Positions 8,544 to 18,933 of a stretch of DNA of 64,000 bases are shown here, in pieces. The DNA lies in the NCBI RefSeq assembly GCF_029285175.1, contig NZ_JABEDH010000003.1:186001-250000 (forward strand), written 5' to 3'. A program made the position numbers and the translations under genes. How positions within the stretch are numbered: the first letter of the stretch is position 1; each line of letters opens with the position of its first letter. The notes beneath the pieces were generated by a model. It was not told the DNA's origin. It saw only the letters and a program-made list of their open reading frames with translations, and searched no databases. This DNA comes from Sulfitobacter sp. M05. GTDB taxonomy: Bacteria; Pseudomonadota; Alphaproteobacteria; Rhodobacterales; Rhodobacteraceae.

Positions 8544-9252
8544 TTCCCTTCCTTCGCTGAACGCAAGCCAACTGCCGAAAATTGATGTTGATGCGCTGAA
8601 GGCATCGGATGACCCCGGGCACAAGCCACGGATTTTGCTTTTGTACGGGTCGCTGCGGGAGACGAGTTACTCTCGCAAGGCGGCAGAAGAGGCGGCGCAG
8701 ATACTTGAGTATCTGGGGTGCGAAACGCGGATGTTCGATCCCGCAGGGCTGCCTTTGCCCGATAGCGCAGAGCCGGACCATCCAAAGGTAGTGGAGTTGC
8801 GCGAGCTGGCCGTCTGGGCGGAAGGCATGGTGTGGTCCAGTCCCGAGCGTCACGGCGCGATGACGGGGATTATGAAGTGCCAGATCGACTGGTTGCCGCT
8901 GTCCTTGCAGGGCGGCATCCGTCCGACACAGGGCAAGACGCTGGCGGTGATGCAGGTGAGCGGCGGGTCACAGTCCTTTAACGCGGTGAACCAGATGCGC
9001 ATTCTGGGACGCTGGATGCGGATGGTGACGATCCCCAACCAGTCCAGCATTCCGAAAGCCTGGCTGGAATTCAACAGCGAGGGGCGTCTGCCGGAGGGGC
9101 CGTTTTATGCGCGGATCGTCGACGTGATGGAGGAACTGGTCAAGTTCACATGGATGGTGCGCGGGCGCGCCGGCTATCTGGTGGACCGCTATTCCGAACG
9201 GGTCGAATCCGTGGACGAAGTGCATAAGCGTGTGTCGAAAAAGGCCGACTGA
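8536..9252 (+). CDS. arsH: ArsH-type NADPH-dependent FMN reductase
   Basis: I take the GTG at 8536, which has GAGGA at 8525-8530, rather than an upstream TTG. The 238-residue product shows the flavodoxin-like phosphate loop [40 protein letters not shown] and [13 protein letters not shown], close to ArsH. ArsH oxidises organoarsenicals or reduces quinones and metals with NADPH. There is no ars operon around it; arsC is 40 kb away and no arsenite exporter is in the window, so a general redox role is possible. Confidence 0.9.
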   Translation: MTDSLPSLNASQLPKIDVDALKASDDPGHKPRILLLYGSLRETSYSRKAAEEAAQILEYLGCETRMFDPAGLPLPDSAEPDHPKVVELRELAVWAEGMVWSSPERHGAMTGIMKCQIDWLPLSLQGGIRPTQGKTLAVMQVSGGSQSFNAVNQMRILGRWMRMVTIPNQSSIPKAWLEFNSEGRLPEGPFYARIVDVMEELVKFTWMVRGRAGYLVDRYSERVESVDEVHKRVSKKAD

Positions 9253-9257
9253 GACGG

Positions 9258-10382
9258 TTAGCCGTGTTTTTCGACGATGACCGACCCAACAGAATACCCC
9301 GCGCCGAAGGAACAGATTAGACCGGTATCGCCGTCTTTCATGTCACTGGAATGTTTGGAGAATGCGATGATCGACCCCGCCGAAGAGGTATTGGCGTAGT
9401 CTTGCAGGATATTGGGTTGCTCGCCGTTCTCAGGCGGGCGGCCCAACACTTTGCGGCCGATGAAATCGTTCATTGATTTATTGGCCTGATGCAGCCAGAG
9501 CCGTTTGAGATCACTGGCCTGCACGTCATTGTCGGCCATATGACCGGCAATGTGATCGGCGACCATGGGCAAGACTTCCTTGAACACCTTACGCCCGTTC
9601 TGCATGAACTGCATGTCGCGCCGGTCGGCCAGACCATCCGGGCGAGAGCGGCGCAGGAACCCGTTATTGTTGCGAATGTTGTTGGAGAAATCCGTTGCGC
9701 AACGGGTTGATTTAATTTCGAAATAGGGGCCTGCCGCGTCTTCGGTCCGTTCAATCAGGGTGGCGGTTGCGACATCACCGAAAATGAAATGGCAGTCACG
9801 ATCCCGCCATTCAAGGTGGGCTGAACAAATCTCGGGGTTAACCACCAGCGCGCTGCGGATTGAGCCGCTGCGCACCATGTCAGCAGCGGCCTGAATGCCG
9901 AAGGTTGCAGAGGAGCAGGCCACATTCATGTCGAAGGCGAAGCCGTTGATTTTCAACAGATCCTGAATTTCAATCGCAACGGCAGGATAGGCTCGTTCCA
10001 GATTTGAGGCGGCACAGATCACCGCGTCGACATCGGCGGCGGTCTTGCCCGCCTGCGCCAGAGCCTTTTGTGCTGCGTCCAGTGCCATTTCGGCCATCAC
10101 GCCGGGTTCATCGTCGCTGCGTTGGCGCAGGACCGGATGCATGATTGTGGGGTCAAGAATGCCGGTCTTATCCATCACATAGCGTTGTTCAATGCCACTG
10201 GCCTTGAAGATGAATTCCTCCGAGGAGTGCGCCTTTTCCGGCATGTCGCCTGCTTTGATCGCGGCGGCGTTTTCGGCATTGTAGAGATCAACATAGGCGT
10301 TGAAGGCGACAACAAGCTCTGCGTTGGTGATGATTTCGGAGGGGGTGAAAACACCGGTGCCGGTGATGGCTGGTTTATACAT
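9258..10382 (-). CDS. 3-oxoacyl-ACP synthase III family, acyl-CoA shunt type
   Basis: The 374-residue thiolase-fold enzyme has the KAS III triad Cys156 (NVACSSATFG), His298 (WLHQAN) and Asn331 (YANTSSAG). The long N-terminal insertion (FNAYVDLYNAENAAAIKAGD) and RDRDCHFIFGD resemble, from memory, Pseudomonas aeruginosa PA3286, which condenses medium-chain acyl-CoA with malonyl-ACP to feed degradation products into synthesis. Housekeeping FabH is shorter. The start at 10382 has AGAGG upstream. It converges with arsH (5-bp gap). Confidence 0.88.
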   Translation of the reverse strand: MYKPAITGTGVFTPSEIITNAELVVAFNAYVDLYNAENAAAIKAGDMPEKAHSSEEFIFKASGIEQRYVMDKTGILDPTIMHPVLRQRSDDEPGVMAEMALDAAQKALAQAGKTAADVDAVICAASNLERAYPAVAIEIQDLLKINGFAFDMNVACSSATFGIQAAADMVRSGSIRSALVVNPEICSAHLEWRDRDCHFIFGDVATATLIERTEDAAGPYFEIKSTRCATDFSNNIRNNNGFLRRSRPDGLADRRDMQFMQNGRKVFKEVLPMVADHIAGHMADNDVQASDLKRLWLHQANKSMNDFIGRKVLGRPPENGEQPNILQDYANTSSAGSIIAFSKHSSDMKDGDTGLICSFGAGYSVGSVIVEKHG

Positions 10383-10517
10383 GCGAACCTCTTGAGTTGA
10401 GGGAGAATAGACCCGCGCGCCGGGGCTCTGCAAGGGGGACTGCGGGGCAGGTTTCAGTCAGGAAGAATTAAGACATCCATGACATGCTGCGCCATCAGAT
10501 TGATTTGAGGCTGATAT

Positions 10518-11357
10518 ATGCTGCGGATTACATTGGCGCTATTTCTGCTTGTCTGCGGTTTTGAACCGGTCGCGGCCCAAGATCATATTGCGATCCGCCA
10601 GACCCTCTTGTTTGAACAGCTTCAGCGGACCCAGCGGATTGGCAAATCGGCTTGTATGGTCATGTCGGGTGCGGATTCGCAGCTGCATTCGGATGCGACC
10701 GTCGACAATGCGGTGGCGTTTAATCTGGTCATGGCGGCGATCATTGAGGGCGACCCGTCCATTGGCCTTGTGCCAATGGCGGCGGGGCCGGAACGCGCTG
10801 CGCTGAGCGAGGTGGCAAAGGTTTCGCGCGGCCTGACCCAGTCAGCGCAGCAGGTGGCAGCAGGCGACATCCATGCGGTGCCCGTGGCCCTTATCCTGTC
10901 GCGTCCGGCCATGATCGCGGAGGGGATGCATGCCGCACTATCAGAAATGGGCCCATCTGCTGGGGGACAATCCGCAGCGGTGCAAAATGCGGTCCGGCTG
11001 CTGCATCAACAAAATGCGTTGCTTGAAGAGATATTAAAGGATTTCTGTCATATGCGCCTGTCAATTGGCGCGAAAGATACGGCAGCGCAGATCACCCAGA
11101 ATATGGCGTTGTTCACCTCCATAAATGCGGCGTTGATCAAAGGCGACGCGGCGCTTGGTCTGCACAAAGCGCCCAATATCAAGATCAAGATCACGCTGGG
11201 ACAGATTGATAGTAAATGGGTTTCCTTTGAGCGGCTTTTGAAACCTGCTCTTGCCGGTGGAGACATGGAGTTGCGCGATGCGCAGCTGGCGTCGGTCATC
11301 GGCGGAACACTGTCTAAACGACTGACTAAACTAATCAGCATGTATCAGGCGCTTTAG
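10518..11357 (+). CDS. Secreted PilJ/NarX-type sensory-domain protein
   Basis: The 279-residue product starts with a signal peptide (about 1-20, ending AQD). Two related helical halves follow: QLQRTQRIGKSACMVMSGAD near 34-53 and LLEEILKDFCHMRLSIG near 170, each with one Cys. The first resembles the N-terminal PilJ/NarX periplasmic helix-bundle domain. There is no transducer or kinase domain, so it would be a free periplasmic protein. The call rests on pattern only. Confidence 0.6.
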   Translation: MLRITLALFLLVCGFEPVAAQDHIAIRQTLLFEQLQRTQRIGKSACMVMSGADSQLHSDATVDNAVAFNLVMAAIIEGDPSIGLVPMAAGPERAALSEVAKVSRGLTQSAQQVAAGDIHAVPVALILSRPAMIAEGMHAALSEMGPSAGGQSAAVQNAVRLLHQQNALLEEILKDFCHMRLSIGAKDTAAQITQNMALFTSINAALIKGDAALGLHKAPNIKIKITLGQIDSKWVSFERLLKPALAGGDMELRDAQLASVIGGTLSKRLTKLISMYQAL

Positions 11358-11360
11358 GAT

Positions 11361-11383
11361 GCCCCCCGTTTGACACGGGGGGC
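11361..11383. terminator. Bidirectional hairpin between convergent genes
   Basis: A perfect 9-bp stem GCCCCCCGT / ACGGGGGGC with the loop TTGAC sits 3 bp behind the PilJ-like gene and 11 bp behind carB. There is no T tract on either side, so termination strength is uncertain. Confidence 0.55.
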
Positions 11384-11394
11384 TCCGGTTGCCT

Positions 11395-14300
11395 TCAGCC
11401 CTGAAGGGATTTTACGCCAATTTCGTCTTCGGCTTGCGCCTTGATGGCCAATGCGGCGGCATAGGCACCTGCGGCTGTGGTGTAGTAGGGGATCTTGTCG
11501 AACAACGCGATAGACCGGATCGACTTGCTGTCCTCGACCGCCTGCGCGCCCTCGGTTGTGTTCAACACCAGATGAATTTCTTCGTCTTTCATCATATCGG
11601 TGATGTCTGGGCGCCCTTCATAGACCTTGTTCACGGTCTGGCAGGGGATGTCTTGCGCGGCAAGCCAGCTTGCTGTGCCACGGGTCGCGACAATGCTAAA
11701 TCCTTGTGCAACAAGGATTTGTGCCGCTTCCAGCATTTCGGCTGTCTTGTCCATCTCTTTGATCGAAAGGAAGGCACAACCGCCGCGTGGCAGCTGCGTG
11801 CCGGCCCCCATCTGTGCCTTGAGGAAGGCGCGCGGGAAGTCGCGGTCCCAGCCCATGACCTCGCCGGTGGAGCGCATTTCAGGACCAAGCAATGTGTCGA
11901 CCCCGGGGAAACGGGCGAAAGGCAACACGGCCTCTTTGACCGAGAACCACGGCATATCAGGGTTGGCCAGGGTCATCGGATCGCCCAAGGGCAATGTGTC
12001 GGAATAGGCCGATTGCTCGGGGTAGGCGGCGCGCAGCGGGAAGGTGCTGAGCGGCTCGCCAGCCATGATACGGGCGGCGATGCTGGCAATGGCACTGTCG
12101 GTGGCCTTGGCAACAAAGGGCACGGTGCGCGAGGCGCGTGGGTTCACCTCGATCAAATAGACCTCGCCATCTTTCACAGCGAACTGGATGTTCATCAGGC
12201 CAACGACGTTAAGAGCAAGCGCCAAAGCTTTGGTTTGCTTGGTAACTTCGTCGATGATCGACTGGTCCAGAGAATAAGGCGGCAGAGAACAGGCGCTGTC
12301 GCCAGAATGCACGCCGGCCTCTTCGATGTGCTGCATAATGCCGGCAACATGTACGTCCTTGCCATCACAAAGCGCGTCCACGTCAAGTTCAACCGCGCCG
12401 GACAGATAGCTGTCGAGCAACACAGGGCTGTCACCAGAGACGACCACAGCCTCGCGGATATAGCGTTCAAGCTGTGCCATATCGCGCACGATTTCCATGG
12501 CGCGGCCGCCCAGAACGTAGGAGGGGCGGATCACCAGCGGGAAGCCGATTTCTTCGGCGATTTTCAATGCCTCTTCGTCGGTCGAGGCGATGCCGTTATG
12601 TGGTTGTTTCAGGCCAAGCTGTTGGACAAGCTGCTGGAAACGTTCGCGGTCTTCGGCCAGATCAATCGCGTCGGGTGTGGTGCCGAGGATTGGAATGCCA
12701 GCTTCTTGCAGGGCATTGGCCAGTTTCAGTGGGGTCTGGCCGCCAAACTGTACGATCACCCCGTGCAAGGTGCCGTTTTCCTGTTCGACACGCAGGATCT
12801 CCATGACGTGTTCAAAGGTGAGCGGCTCGAAATAGAGGCGGTCGGAGGTGTCATAGTCTGTCGAAACCGTCTCGGGGTTGCAGTTGACCATGATGGTTTC
12901 ATAGCCTGCATCGGTGAGAGCATAGCAGGCGTGGCAGCAGCAATAGTCGAATTCGATGCCCTGACCGATACGGTTGGGACCACCGCCAAGAATGACGACT
13001 TTTTGCCGCTCCGATGGGCGCGCTTCGCATTCGACCTCGCCCATCATAGGGGCCTCATAGGTGGAATACATATAAGGGGTCTGGGCCTCGAACTCGGCAG
13101 CGCAAGTGTCGATGCGTTTGAACACGGCTGTGACGCCGGCCGCGATGCGCAAGTCGCGCACTGCGGATTCGGATTGACCGGTCAGGGTGGCAAGGCGGGC
13201 GTCGGTAAAGCCCATCATCTTGAGGTGGCGCATACCGGCCTCGTCCTGTGGCAAACCAGCGCTGCGCACACCTTCTTCGGCGTCGACGATTTCGCGGATG
13301 CGGTCGAGGAACCAAGGGTCAAACATGGTGACGCCGTGGATTTCATCGTTGCTCATCCCGTGGCGCATGGCCTGAGCGATGGTGCGCAGGCGGTCGGGGG
13401 TTTGTTTACTTATTGCAGAAACGATGGCGGCCTTATCGGGGGCACCGGGGATTTCGATTTCATCAAAACCGGTCAGGCCCGATTCCATGCTCGCCAGTGC
13501 TTTTTGCATTGATTCGTGGATCGTGCGGCCAATCGACATGGCCTCGCCCACAGATTTCATCGCCGTTGTCAGGTAAGGTTCGGAGCCTGGGAATTTTTCG
13601 AAAGCGAATTTCGGGATTTTTGTCACGACATAGTCGATGGTCGGTTCGAAAGACGCAGGCGTAACCCCGGTGATGTCATTGTCCAGCTCGTCCAGAGTAA
13701 AGCCAACAGCAAGTTTTGCGGCGATTTTGGCGATGGGGAATCCGGTCGCCTTGGAGGCCAGGGCAGAGGAGCGCGATACGCGCGGGTTCATTTCGATAAC
13801 GACCATGCGGCCATCGGCAGGGTTCACGGCCCATTGTACGTTTGAACCGCCGGTTTCCACGCCGATCTCGCGCAGGACCGCGATGGAGTGGTTGCGCATG
13901 ATCTGGTATTCTTTGTCGGTCAGGGTCAGCGCCGGGGCGACGGTGATCGAATCACCTGTATGCACGCCCATGGGGTCGACGTTTTCGATGGCGCAGACGA
14001 TGATGGCGTTATCTGCCGTGTCGCGCACCACCTCCATCTCGAACTCTTTCCAACCCAAAAGCGATTCGTCGATCAGGATCTGCCCGACCGGTGAGGCATC
14101 CATGCCAGAGCGGCAGAAGAATTCGTAATCCTCGCGGTTATACGCCACGCCGCCGCCGGTGCCGCCCATGGTAAAGGCCGGGCGGATGATTGCCGGGAGG
14201 CCGATATCTTCGAGGGATTCCAATGCGATGGCGACGCCTGCTGCAAGGTCTTTCTTGCCCTCGGTGTCTTTCGGTGCCGTGCAGATGGTTGCCCGCGGGT

Positions 14301-14727
14301 TCTCAATGCCCAGGCGGTCCATGGCGTCGCGGAACAGTTTGCGGTCTTCGGCCATCTCAATGGCTTCGCGCTTGGCCCCGATCATTTCGACGTTGAATTT
14401 CTCCAGAACACCGTTTTCCTCAAGTGCGAGAGAGGTGTTGAGGCCGGTTTGCCCGCCCATGGTCGGCAAAAGCGCGTCGGGGCGTTCTTTTTCGATGATT
14501 TTCGCGACGATCTCGGGGGTGATCGGTTCGATGTAGGTGGCATCGGCCAGCCCGGGGTCGGTCATGATTGTCGCCGGGTTGGAGTTCACGAGGATGACGC
14601 GATACCCCTCTTCTTTCAGAGCCTTACAGGCCTGAGCGCCGGAGTAGTCGAATTCGCAGGCCTGCCCGATCACAATGGGGCCTGCACCAATGATCATGAT
14701 CGATTTGATGTCGGTACGCTTTGGCAT
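11395..14727 (-). CDS. carB: Carbamoyl-phosphate synthase large subunit
   Basis: The 1110-residue protein makes carbamoyl phosphate for arginine and pyrimidines from bicarbonate, ATP and ammonia from CarA. It has the normal duplicated layout: first ATP-grasp half starting [20 protein letters not shown], second half from about residue 560 ([20 protein letters not shown]), and a C-terminal MGS-like allosteric domain. I use ATG 14727, four codons inside the longest frame, as no ribosome site precedes 14739. carA is not adjacent. No attenuator is evident. Confidence 0.98.
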   Translation of the reverse strand: MPKRTDIKSIMIIGAGPIVIGQACEFDYSGAQACKALKEEGYRVILVNSNPATIMTDPGLADATYIEPITPEIVAKIIEKERPDALLPTMGGQTGLNTSLALEENGVLEKFNVEMIGAKREAIEMAEDRKLFRDAMDRLGIENPRATICTAPKDTEGKKDLAAGVAIALESLEDIGLPAIIRPAFTMGGTGGGVAYNREDYEFFCRSGMDASPVGQILIDESLLGWKEFEMEVVRDTADNAIIVCAIENVDPMGVHTGDSITVAPALTLTDKEYQIMRNHSIAVLREIGVETGGSNVQWAVNPADGRMVVIEMNPRVSRSSALASKATGFPIAKIAAKLAVGFTLDELDNDITGVTPASFEPTIDYVVTKIPKFAFEKFPGSEPYLTTAMKSVGEAMSIGRTIHESMQKALASMESGLTGFDEIEIPGAPDKAAIVSAISKQTPDRLRTIAQAMRHGMSNDEIHGVTMFDPWFLDRIREIVDAEEGVRSAGLPQDEAGMRHLKMMGFTDARLATLTGQSESAVRDLRIAAGVTAVFKRIDTCAAEFEAQTPYMYSTYEAPMMGEVECEARPSERQKVVILGGGPNRIGQGIEFDYCCCHACYALTDAGYETIMVNCNPETVSTDYDTSDRLYFEPLTFEHVMEILRVEQENGTLHGVIVQFGGQTPLKLANALQEAGIPILGTTPDAIDLAEDRERFQQLVQQLGLKQPHNGIASTDEEALKIAEEIGFPLVIRPSYVLGGRAMEIVRDMAQLERYIREAVVVSGDSPVLLDSYLSGAVELDVDALCDGKDVHVAGIMQHIEEAGVHSGDSACSLPPYSLDQSIIDEVTKQTKALALALNVVGLMNIQFAVKDGEVYLIEVNPRASRTVPFVAKATDSAIASIAARIMAGEPLSTFPLRAAYPEQSAYSDTLPLGDPMTLANPDMPWFSVKEAVLPFARFPGVDTLLGPEMRSTGEVMGWDRDFPRAFLKAQMGAGTQLPRGGCAFLSIKEMDKTAEMLEAAQILVAQGFSIVATRGTASWLAAQDIPCQTVNKVYEGRPDITDMMKDEEIHLVLNTTEGAQAVEDSKSIRSIALFDKIPYYTTAAGAYAAALAIKAQAEDEIGVKSLQG

Positions 14728-14879
14728 CGGAGCCCCCATAAATAAGCAAATTTACCGCGTTATAGGGATGGGGCGTTTGGGTGCAAGGGGGTTCGAAGTT
14801 CTGCTTGGTTGTTCCGGTGTCGAGAGGGCGTTTTTAGACGCGAGCAACCCTGTTGTTTGGGGAGGGGAGCAGGAAAGAA

Positions 14880-14939
14880 GGGGCTCTGCCCCGCCGCGCA
14901 AGCGCGCCTCCCCGCAGTATTTAAGGCCAAAAAGAGCAG
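14880..14939 (+). repeat. Hairpin plus GTATTTA...CCAAAAAGAG repeat, copy 1
   Basis: GGGGCTCTGCCCC (14880-14892) forms a 5-bp hairpin and is followed, after 17 bases, by a 30-base block (14910-14939) containing GTATTTAAGGCCAAAAAGAG. The block matches 29284-29313 at 28 of 30 bases, where the same hairpin plan precedes it. It lies in the 264-bp gap between carB and the alpha/beta hydrolase, oriented opposite to both genes. I see no gene in the gap. Confidence 0.65.
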
Positions 14940-14991
14940 AAGGCTGGAGCTGACGCGGGGATTTGCCACAGCAATTTTAGAGATTCGGTTG

Positions 14992-15756
14992 TCAGGCGTC
15001 GAGGAAGGCCCGGACAGATGCCTCGAAGGGACGCGGTTTTTCGGCGTGAAGCCAGTGGCCGGCATCGGAGATTTTGGCAAAGCGGGCGTTTGGAAAAAGC
15101 GATTTGATTTTGTCGCGGTGCGTTGGGAGGACATAGTCGCTTGCACCGCCGGAGAGAAAGAAGCTGGGGCCATCGAAGGGGCCGGTGATCTGATCTGGCC
15201 AACCGATGATCTTGTCCATTTCAGCCTCAAGAACATCGAGGTTGAGACGCCATGCTTTGTTAGGCACATCTAGGGATTGGGTGAAAAAGCTTTGCAGCGC
15301 GGGTTCGATACCGGCAGCGGCAAGTTGTGATTCAGCGTCTGAGCGGCGGGTGAGTGTGGCGAGATCGACGGTGCGCATGGCGTCGATCATCCCCTGTTGG
15401 GTATGGCCATAGCGCACGGGGGCGATGTCGGCGATGATCAGGCGGTTGATCAATGCGGGCTGTGTGAGGGCAAGGGCCATTGCGGTTTTGCCACCCATTG
15501 AGTGGCCGAGAAGATCGACCGGACCACCGAAGTGGTTGATCAGCTCTGCAATATCCTGGGCCATGTCTGGATAGCTTTGGCTGGGTGCGCGCGGGCTGCT
15601 GCCGTGGTTGCGCATGTCTGGTGTGATGACATGGCGGGTGTCGGACAGGCGTTTGGCAATCACGCCCCAATTGCGGCCCGACCCATAGAGGCCGTGGACG
15701 ATGATCAGGGACGGGGTATCGGCGCTGGCGGTGCCGTATTCTGAATAGCTAAGCAT
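14992..15756 (-). CDS. Alpha/beta hydrolase (YbfF-like esterase)
   Basis: The 254-residue protein has the oxyanion HG motif (IIVHGLYGSGRNW, 18-30), the nucleophile elbow GHSMGG (Ser86) and a C-terminal catalytic His (ISDAGHWLHAEKP). The closest general family is YbfF/epoxide hydrolase-like esterases; substrate unknown. I choose ATG 15756, where the fold begins; the frame is open to 15858 but that part overlaps the promoter of the divergent gene. Confidence 0.85.
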   Translation of the reverse strand: MLSYSEYGTASADTPSLIIVHGLYGSGRNWGVIAKRLSDTRHVITPDMRNHGSSPRAPSQSYPDMAQDIAELINHFGGPVDLLGHSMGGKTAMALALTQPALINRLIIADIAPVRYGHTQQGMIDAMRTVDLATLTRRSDAESQLAAAGIEPALQSFFTQSLDVPNKAWRLNLDVLEAEMDKIIGWPDQITGPFDGPSFFLSGGASDYVLPTHRDKIKSLFPNARFAKISDAGHWLHAEKPRPFEASVRAFLDA

Positions 15757-15809
15757 AAGGAAGAGGTAGCGCCATTGCAGCGGCTGTGCCAGTGCGTTTA
15801 ACTGGGGAC

Positions 15810-16184
15810 ATGAGGGAAGCCAGAGATATCGCAGCCAAGATCGAGGTGGTGCAGGCATTGCTGACGCGCAAGTTGGGACTCAAGCGCGCGCGCCTTGAGA
15901 AGATGCTTGGGCGGGCGGGCCGGCAATTGCCCAAACGGGTGCAGGCCAAGGCAAGGGCCTTGGCGGAGGCGCAACGGCTTGCAGAGCATCCCAAGCTGGC
16001 CCGTCAGATCGACGGCGAAGCAGTGACGCGGGATTTCGCGGATGTGACAGGCTATCTTGAGGCCATCGACGTGGCGGACCTGCGCCGTGGCCGGATGTTG
16101 GGGATGGCGGGCAGCGTGGTGTTTAACCTGCTGCTGGTGGCGGCGGCCTTTGTTCTTTGGCTGTGGTGGCGCGGCTATGTCTAG
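15810..16184 (+). CDS. Small single-span membrane protein, unknown
   Basis: The 124-residue protein is helical and basic up to about residue 95 (RKLGLKRARLEKMLGRAGRQL), then has one hydrophobic span (VVFNLLLVAAAFVLWLWW) ending four residues before the C-terminus: a tail-anchored layout. ATG 15810 has GGGG upstream; a GTG at 15786 is an alternative. Family not recognised. It ends tail to tail with the cupin gene (4-bp overlap). Confidence 0.7.
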   Translation: MREARDIAAKIEVVQALLTRKLGLKRARLEKMLGRAGRQLPKRVQAKARALAEAQRLAEHPKLARQIDGEAVTRDFADVTGYLEAIDVADLRRGRMLGMAGSVVFNLLLVAAAFVLWLWWRGYV

Positions 16185-16594
16185 TTGGACTGGGCGCTTG
16201 CGCCACCATATTCGGCATCGGTGACCTGCTCAAGCCAGTCTGCTGCTGATCCGTTCTGCGCCTCTTGTAGGGCAATATGTGTCATGGCGCAGGTCGGGCT
16301 GGCCCCGTGCCAGTGTTTTTCGCCGGGCGCGAACCAGACCACATCGCCGGGGTGGATGGATTGAACCGCTTCGCCGGCTTTCTGAATAAGGCCGGCCCCT
16401 GCTGTGACGATCAGTGTTTGGCCCAGCGGATGGGTGTGCCATGCGGTGCGCGCGCCCGGCTCAAAAGTGACGGAGATCGCGTTCAGCCGCGCGGGTGCTG
16501 GTGCATTAATCAGCGGGTCCATACGCACAGTACCGGTGAAATAATCGGGATTGGGCGTGGTGGACGGGCGTGATCCGGCGCGGTGGATGATCAT
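16181..16594 (-). CDS. Cupin protein, hydroxynitrile lyase-like metal cupin
   Basis: The 137-residue single cupin barrel has the metal motif WHTHPLGQTLIV (His53, His55, Gln59) and KHWHG (His94, His96). This resembles the small Mn/Fe cupins of the TM1459/GtHNL group, often annotated (R)-mandelonitrile lyase-like. The native substrate is unclear. GGA lies before ATG 16594; the frame extends to 16789 without another plausible start. Confidence 0.82.
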   Translation of the reverse strand: MIIHRAGSRPSTTPNPDYFTGTVRMDPLINAPAPARLNAISVTFEPGARTAWHTHPLGQTLIVTAGAGLIQKAGEAVQSIHPGDVVWFAPGEKHWHGASPTCAMTHIALQEAQNGSAADWLEQVTDAEYGGASAQSN

Positions 16595-16769
16595 GAGGAT
16601 TCCTTTTCGGGCGTTACGATGGGCGTTTCGGGGGAGGGTACAGCACCCGCCGGAAACCAAAAGGCATATTCGCCGGGCGAGGGTAAGCGGATGAGGGGTC
16701 GGGTGTTGCGGAAAGGGGGGCGAACTTGCGGCTGTTAAGGGCAGCCGCCATGGGGTAGAGCGGGCAGAA

Positions 16770-16874
16770 CTAGAGCTTTTTGAGTTCAACTTGAGACATC
16801 ACGCAGCCCTTTTCATGTTCGATAAGGGAAGAGGCCGCGAACAAGGGGTCCCAGTTTTATTTGAAACGCGATAG
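16770..16874. repeat. 105-bp inverted-repeat element, copy A
   Basis: Its ends (CTAGAGCTTTTTGAG... and the reverse complement CTATCGCGTTTCAAA...) match at about 15 of 24 bases. The interior contains TTGAGACATC, CCCTTTTC, AAGGG and AGAGGCCGCG in the same order and spacing as the element at 46328-46430. It fills most of the 316-bp gap 16595-16910, ending 36 bp before trmL; the rest of the gap holds the cupin promoter and nothing else I can name. Confidence 0.6.
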
Positions 16875-16910
16875 TGCATCCTGATCCCAGATAAGAAAGC
16901 CAGTATTGCA

Positions 16911-17384
16911 ATGTCCGAACCGCGCATGAAAATGGTCTTGGTCACGCCTGAAATTCCTTACAATACCGGTGCGATCGGGCGGACTTGTGTGGCGTTGAAC
17001 CTTGAGCTGATCCTGATCAGGCCCTACGGGTTTTCGCTGGATGAAAAATCGGTGCGCCGGGCCGGGACGGATTATTGGAAACACGTCAATCTAAGCGAAT
17101 ATGATGACTGGCAGAGCTTTCTGGAGGCACGCAAACCGGCGCGCGATGCATTGTATTTCTTTGAGGAGCATGGCGCGCAAAGTCTTTATGCACCGCAGTA
17201 CCGGCCTGATGCCTATCTGGTGTTTGGCTGTGAATCCGCAGGGTTGCCCGCGTCGGTGATTGAAGGGGCGCAGGATCGGGTGTTCCATTTGCCGATGCTG
17301 GATAAGCGGGTGCGTTCGCTGAACCTTGCGAATGTGGCCACGGCGGTGATCTATCAGGCGATGCGGCCCCAGCTGGGCGGCTGA
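16911..17384 (+). CDS. trmL: tRNA (cytidine(34)-2'-O)-methyltransferase
   Basis: The 157-residue SPOUT enzyme methylates the wobble ribose of tRNA-Leu. It shows PEIPYNTGAIGRTC, RPYGFSLDEKSVRRAGTDYW, and the knotted SAM site LVFGCESAGLP with LNLANVATAVIYQ, all typical of TrmL. It is single, ending in a strong bidirectional terminator shared with glyA. Confidence 0.93.
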   Translation: MSEPRMKMVLVTPEIPYNTGAIGRTCVALNLELILIRPYGFSLDEKSVRRAGTDYWKHVNLSEYDDWQSFLEARKPARDALYFFEEHGAQSLYAPQYRPDAYLVFGCESAGLPASVIEGAQDRVFHLPMLDKRVRSLNLANVATAVIYQAMRPQLGG

Positions 17385-17410
17385 AGGCAGGGCAGGCCCT
17401 TTGACATAAG

Positions 17411-17439
17411 AAGGCCCCGCGCAGAAATGCCGGGGCCTT
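17411..17439. terminator. Bidirectional terminator between trmL and glyA
   Basis: A perfect 9-bp stem AAGGCCCCG (17411-17419) / CGGGGCCTT (17431-17439) flanked by A- and T-containing ends lies between two convergent genes, 26 bp from trmL and 36 bp from glyA. Confidence 0.8.
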
Positions 17440-17474
17440 TGAGTTTGTGGGGGGCATCGCGCCCCTGCCGTAGC

Positions 17475-18752
17475 TTACAGGTTCGGATACATTGGGAAGC
17501 GGGCGCACATAGCTTCGACTTCGGCTTTTACCTTGGCTTCGACCGCTGCGTTGCCTTCTTCGCCGTTGGCCGCCAGGCCGTCGACCACTTCGATGATCCA
17601 ATCGGCGATCTGACGGAATTCTGCCTCGTCAAAACCGCGGGTTGTCCCAGCCGGTGACCCCAGACGGATGCCGGAGGTGATGGTTGGCTTTTCCGGGTCA
17701 AATGGCACGCCGTTTTTGTTGCAGGTGATATGGGCGCGGCCCAATGCCTTTTCCGTGGCGTTGCCTTTGACGCCTTTGGGGCGCAGATCAACCAGCACAA
17801 CATGGGTGTCGGTGCCGTGGGTAACTGTGTCCAGCCCCCCTTTGATCAATTGATCAGACAGGGCCTGTGCGTTTGTTACGACGCGCTGGATATAGCTTTT
17901 GAACTCGGGGCGCAGGGCCTCGCCAAAGGCCACAGCCTTGGCGGCGATGACGTGCATCAAGGGGCCGCCCTGAATGCCGGGGAAGATGGCGGAGTTGAAT
18001 TTCTTTGCCAGTGCCTCGTCATTGGTGAGGATCATGCCGCCACGCGGGCCACGCAGGGTTTTATGCGTGGTGGTGGTGGCGACATGGGCGTGCGGGAAGG
18101 GGGAAGGGTGTTCGCCCGCAGCAACCAGACCGGCGAAATGCGCCATGTCAACGTGCAGATATGCACCAACGCTGTCTGCAATCTCGCGCATACGGGCGAA
18201 ATCGATCTGGCGCGGGATGGCAGAGCCGCCGGCGATGATCATTTTGGGCTGGTGTTCGGTCGCCAGTGCCTGCACCTGATCGTAATCCAGCAGGTTGTCT
18301 TCTTCTCGCACGCCGTATTGCACAGCGTTGAACCATTTGCCGGACTGGTTCGGCTTGGCCCCGTGGGTCAGGTGACCGCCAGCATCCAATGACATGCCAA
18401 GGATGGTGTCGCCGGGCTGTAGCAGTGCCTGAAACACACCTTGGTTGGCCTGAGAGCCGGAATTGGGTTGCACGTTGGCGAAACCGCAATCGAACAGTTT
18501 GCAGGCGCGTTCAATCGCGAGGTTTTCTGCCACGTCGACCCATTCGCATCCGCCGTAATAGCGACGCCCAGCATAGCCTTCGGCGTATTTGTTGGTCATG
18601 ACGGACCCCTGTGCCTCAAGCACAGCAGCCGATACGATGTTTTCAGACGCGATCAATTCGATCTCGTTGCGCTGGCGGCCCAGTTCGCCGGTGATAGATG
18701 CCTTGAGATCCGGATCGGTGTCAGCAAGCGTTGCGGTGAAGAAATCTTTCAT
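17475..18752 (-). CDS. glyA: Serine hydroxymethyltransferase
   Basis: The 425-residue PLP enzyme interconverts serine and glycine, charging tetrahydrofolate. The PLP lysine is Lys231 in [14 protein letters not shown], and [23 protein letters not shown] and [10 protein letters not shown] are all present. ATG 18752 has AGGA upstream; the open frame to 18932 is promoter region. It is divergent from nadK (gap 18753-18933). Confidence 0.97.
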   Translation of the reverse strand: MKDFFTATLADTDPDLKASITGELGRQRNEIELIASENIVSAAVLEAQGSVMTNKYAEGYAGRRYYGGCEWVDVAENLAIERACKLFDCGFANVQPNSGSQANQGVFQALLQPGDTILGMSLDAGGHLTHGAKPNQSGKWFNAVQYGVREEDNLLDYDQVQALATEHQPKMIIAGGSAIPRQIDFARMREIADSVGAYLHVDMAHFAGLVAAGEHPSPFPHAHVATTTTHKTLRGPRGGMILTNDEALAKKFNSAIFPGIQGGPLMHVIAAKAVAFGEALRPEFKSYIQRVVTNAQALSDQLIKGGLDTVTHGTDTHVVLVDLRPKGVKGNATEKALGRAHITCNKNGVPFDPEKPTITSGIRLGSPAGTTRGFDEAEFRQIADWIIEVVDGLAANGEEGNAAVEAKVKAEVEAMCARFPMYPNL

Positions 18753-18933
18753 GGTGCAGGTCCTCTTTGCCCAAACTTGGGGGTTTCGTATCGGAAACGC
18801 GCCCGGTCTGAAAGCCGTGAATGCGCCGGAAATAACGTTATGTGCGACCAAGCTGGCCCTCTCAGGAATAATGTGGTTGGTTTGGGGGAATTTGCGGCGC
18901 ATCGGAAACCCCATACATGACGGTCCTGACACT

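Noticed and set aside
8085-9252. Prophage remnant or arsenic island
   Set aside because: Only one phage-regulator-like gene and one ars-type gene, with no integrase, capsid, arsB or acr3 genes and no change in base composition.
11389-13512. 707-codon open frame on the plus strand opposite carB
   Set aside because: It mirrors carB codons in a GC-rich gene, has no ribosome site and no recognisable domain; carB is certain.
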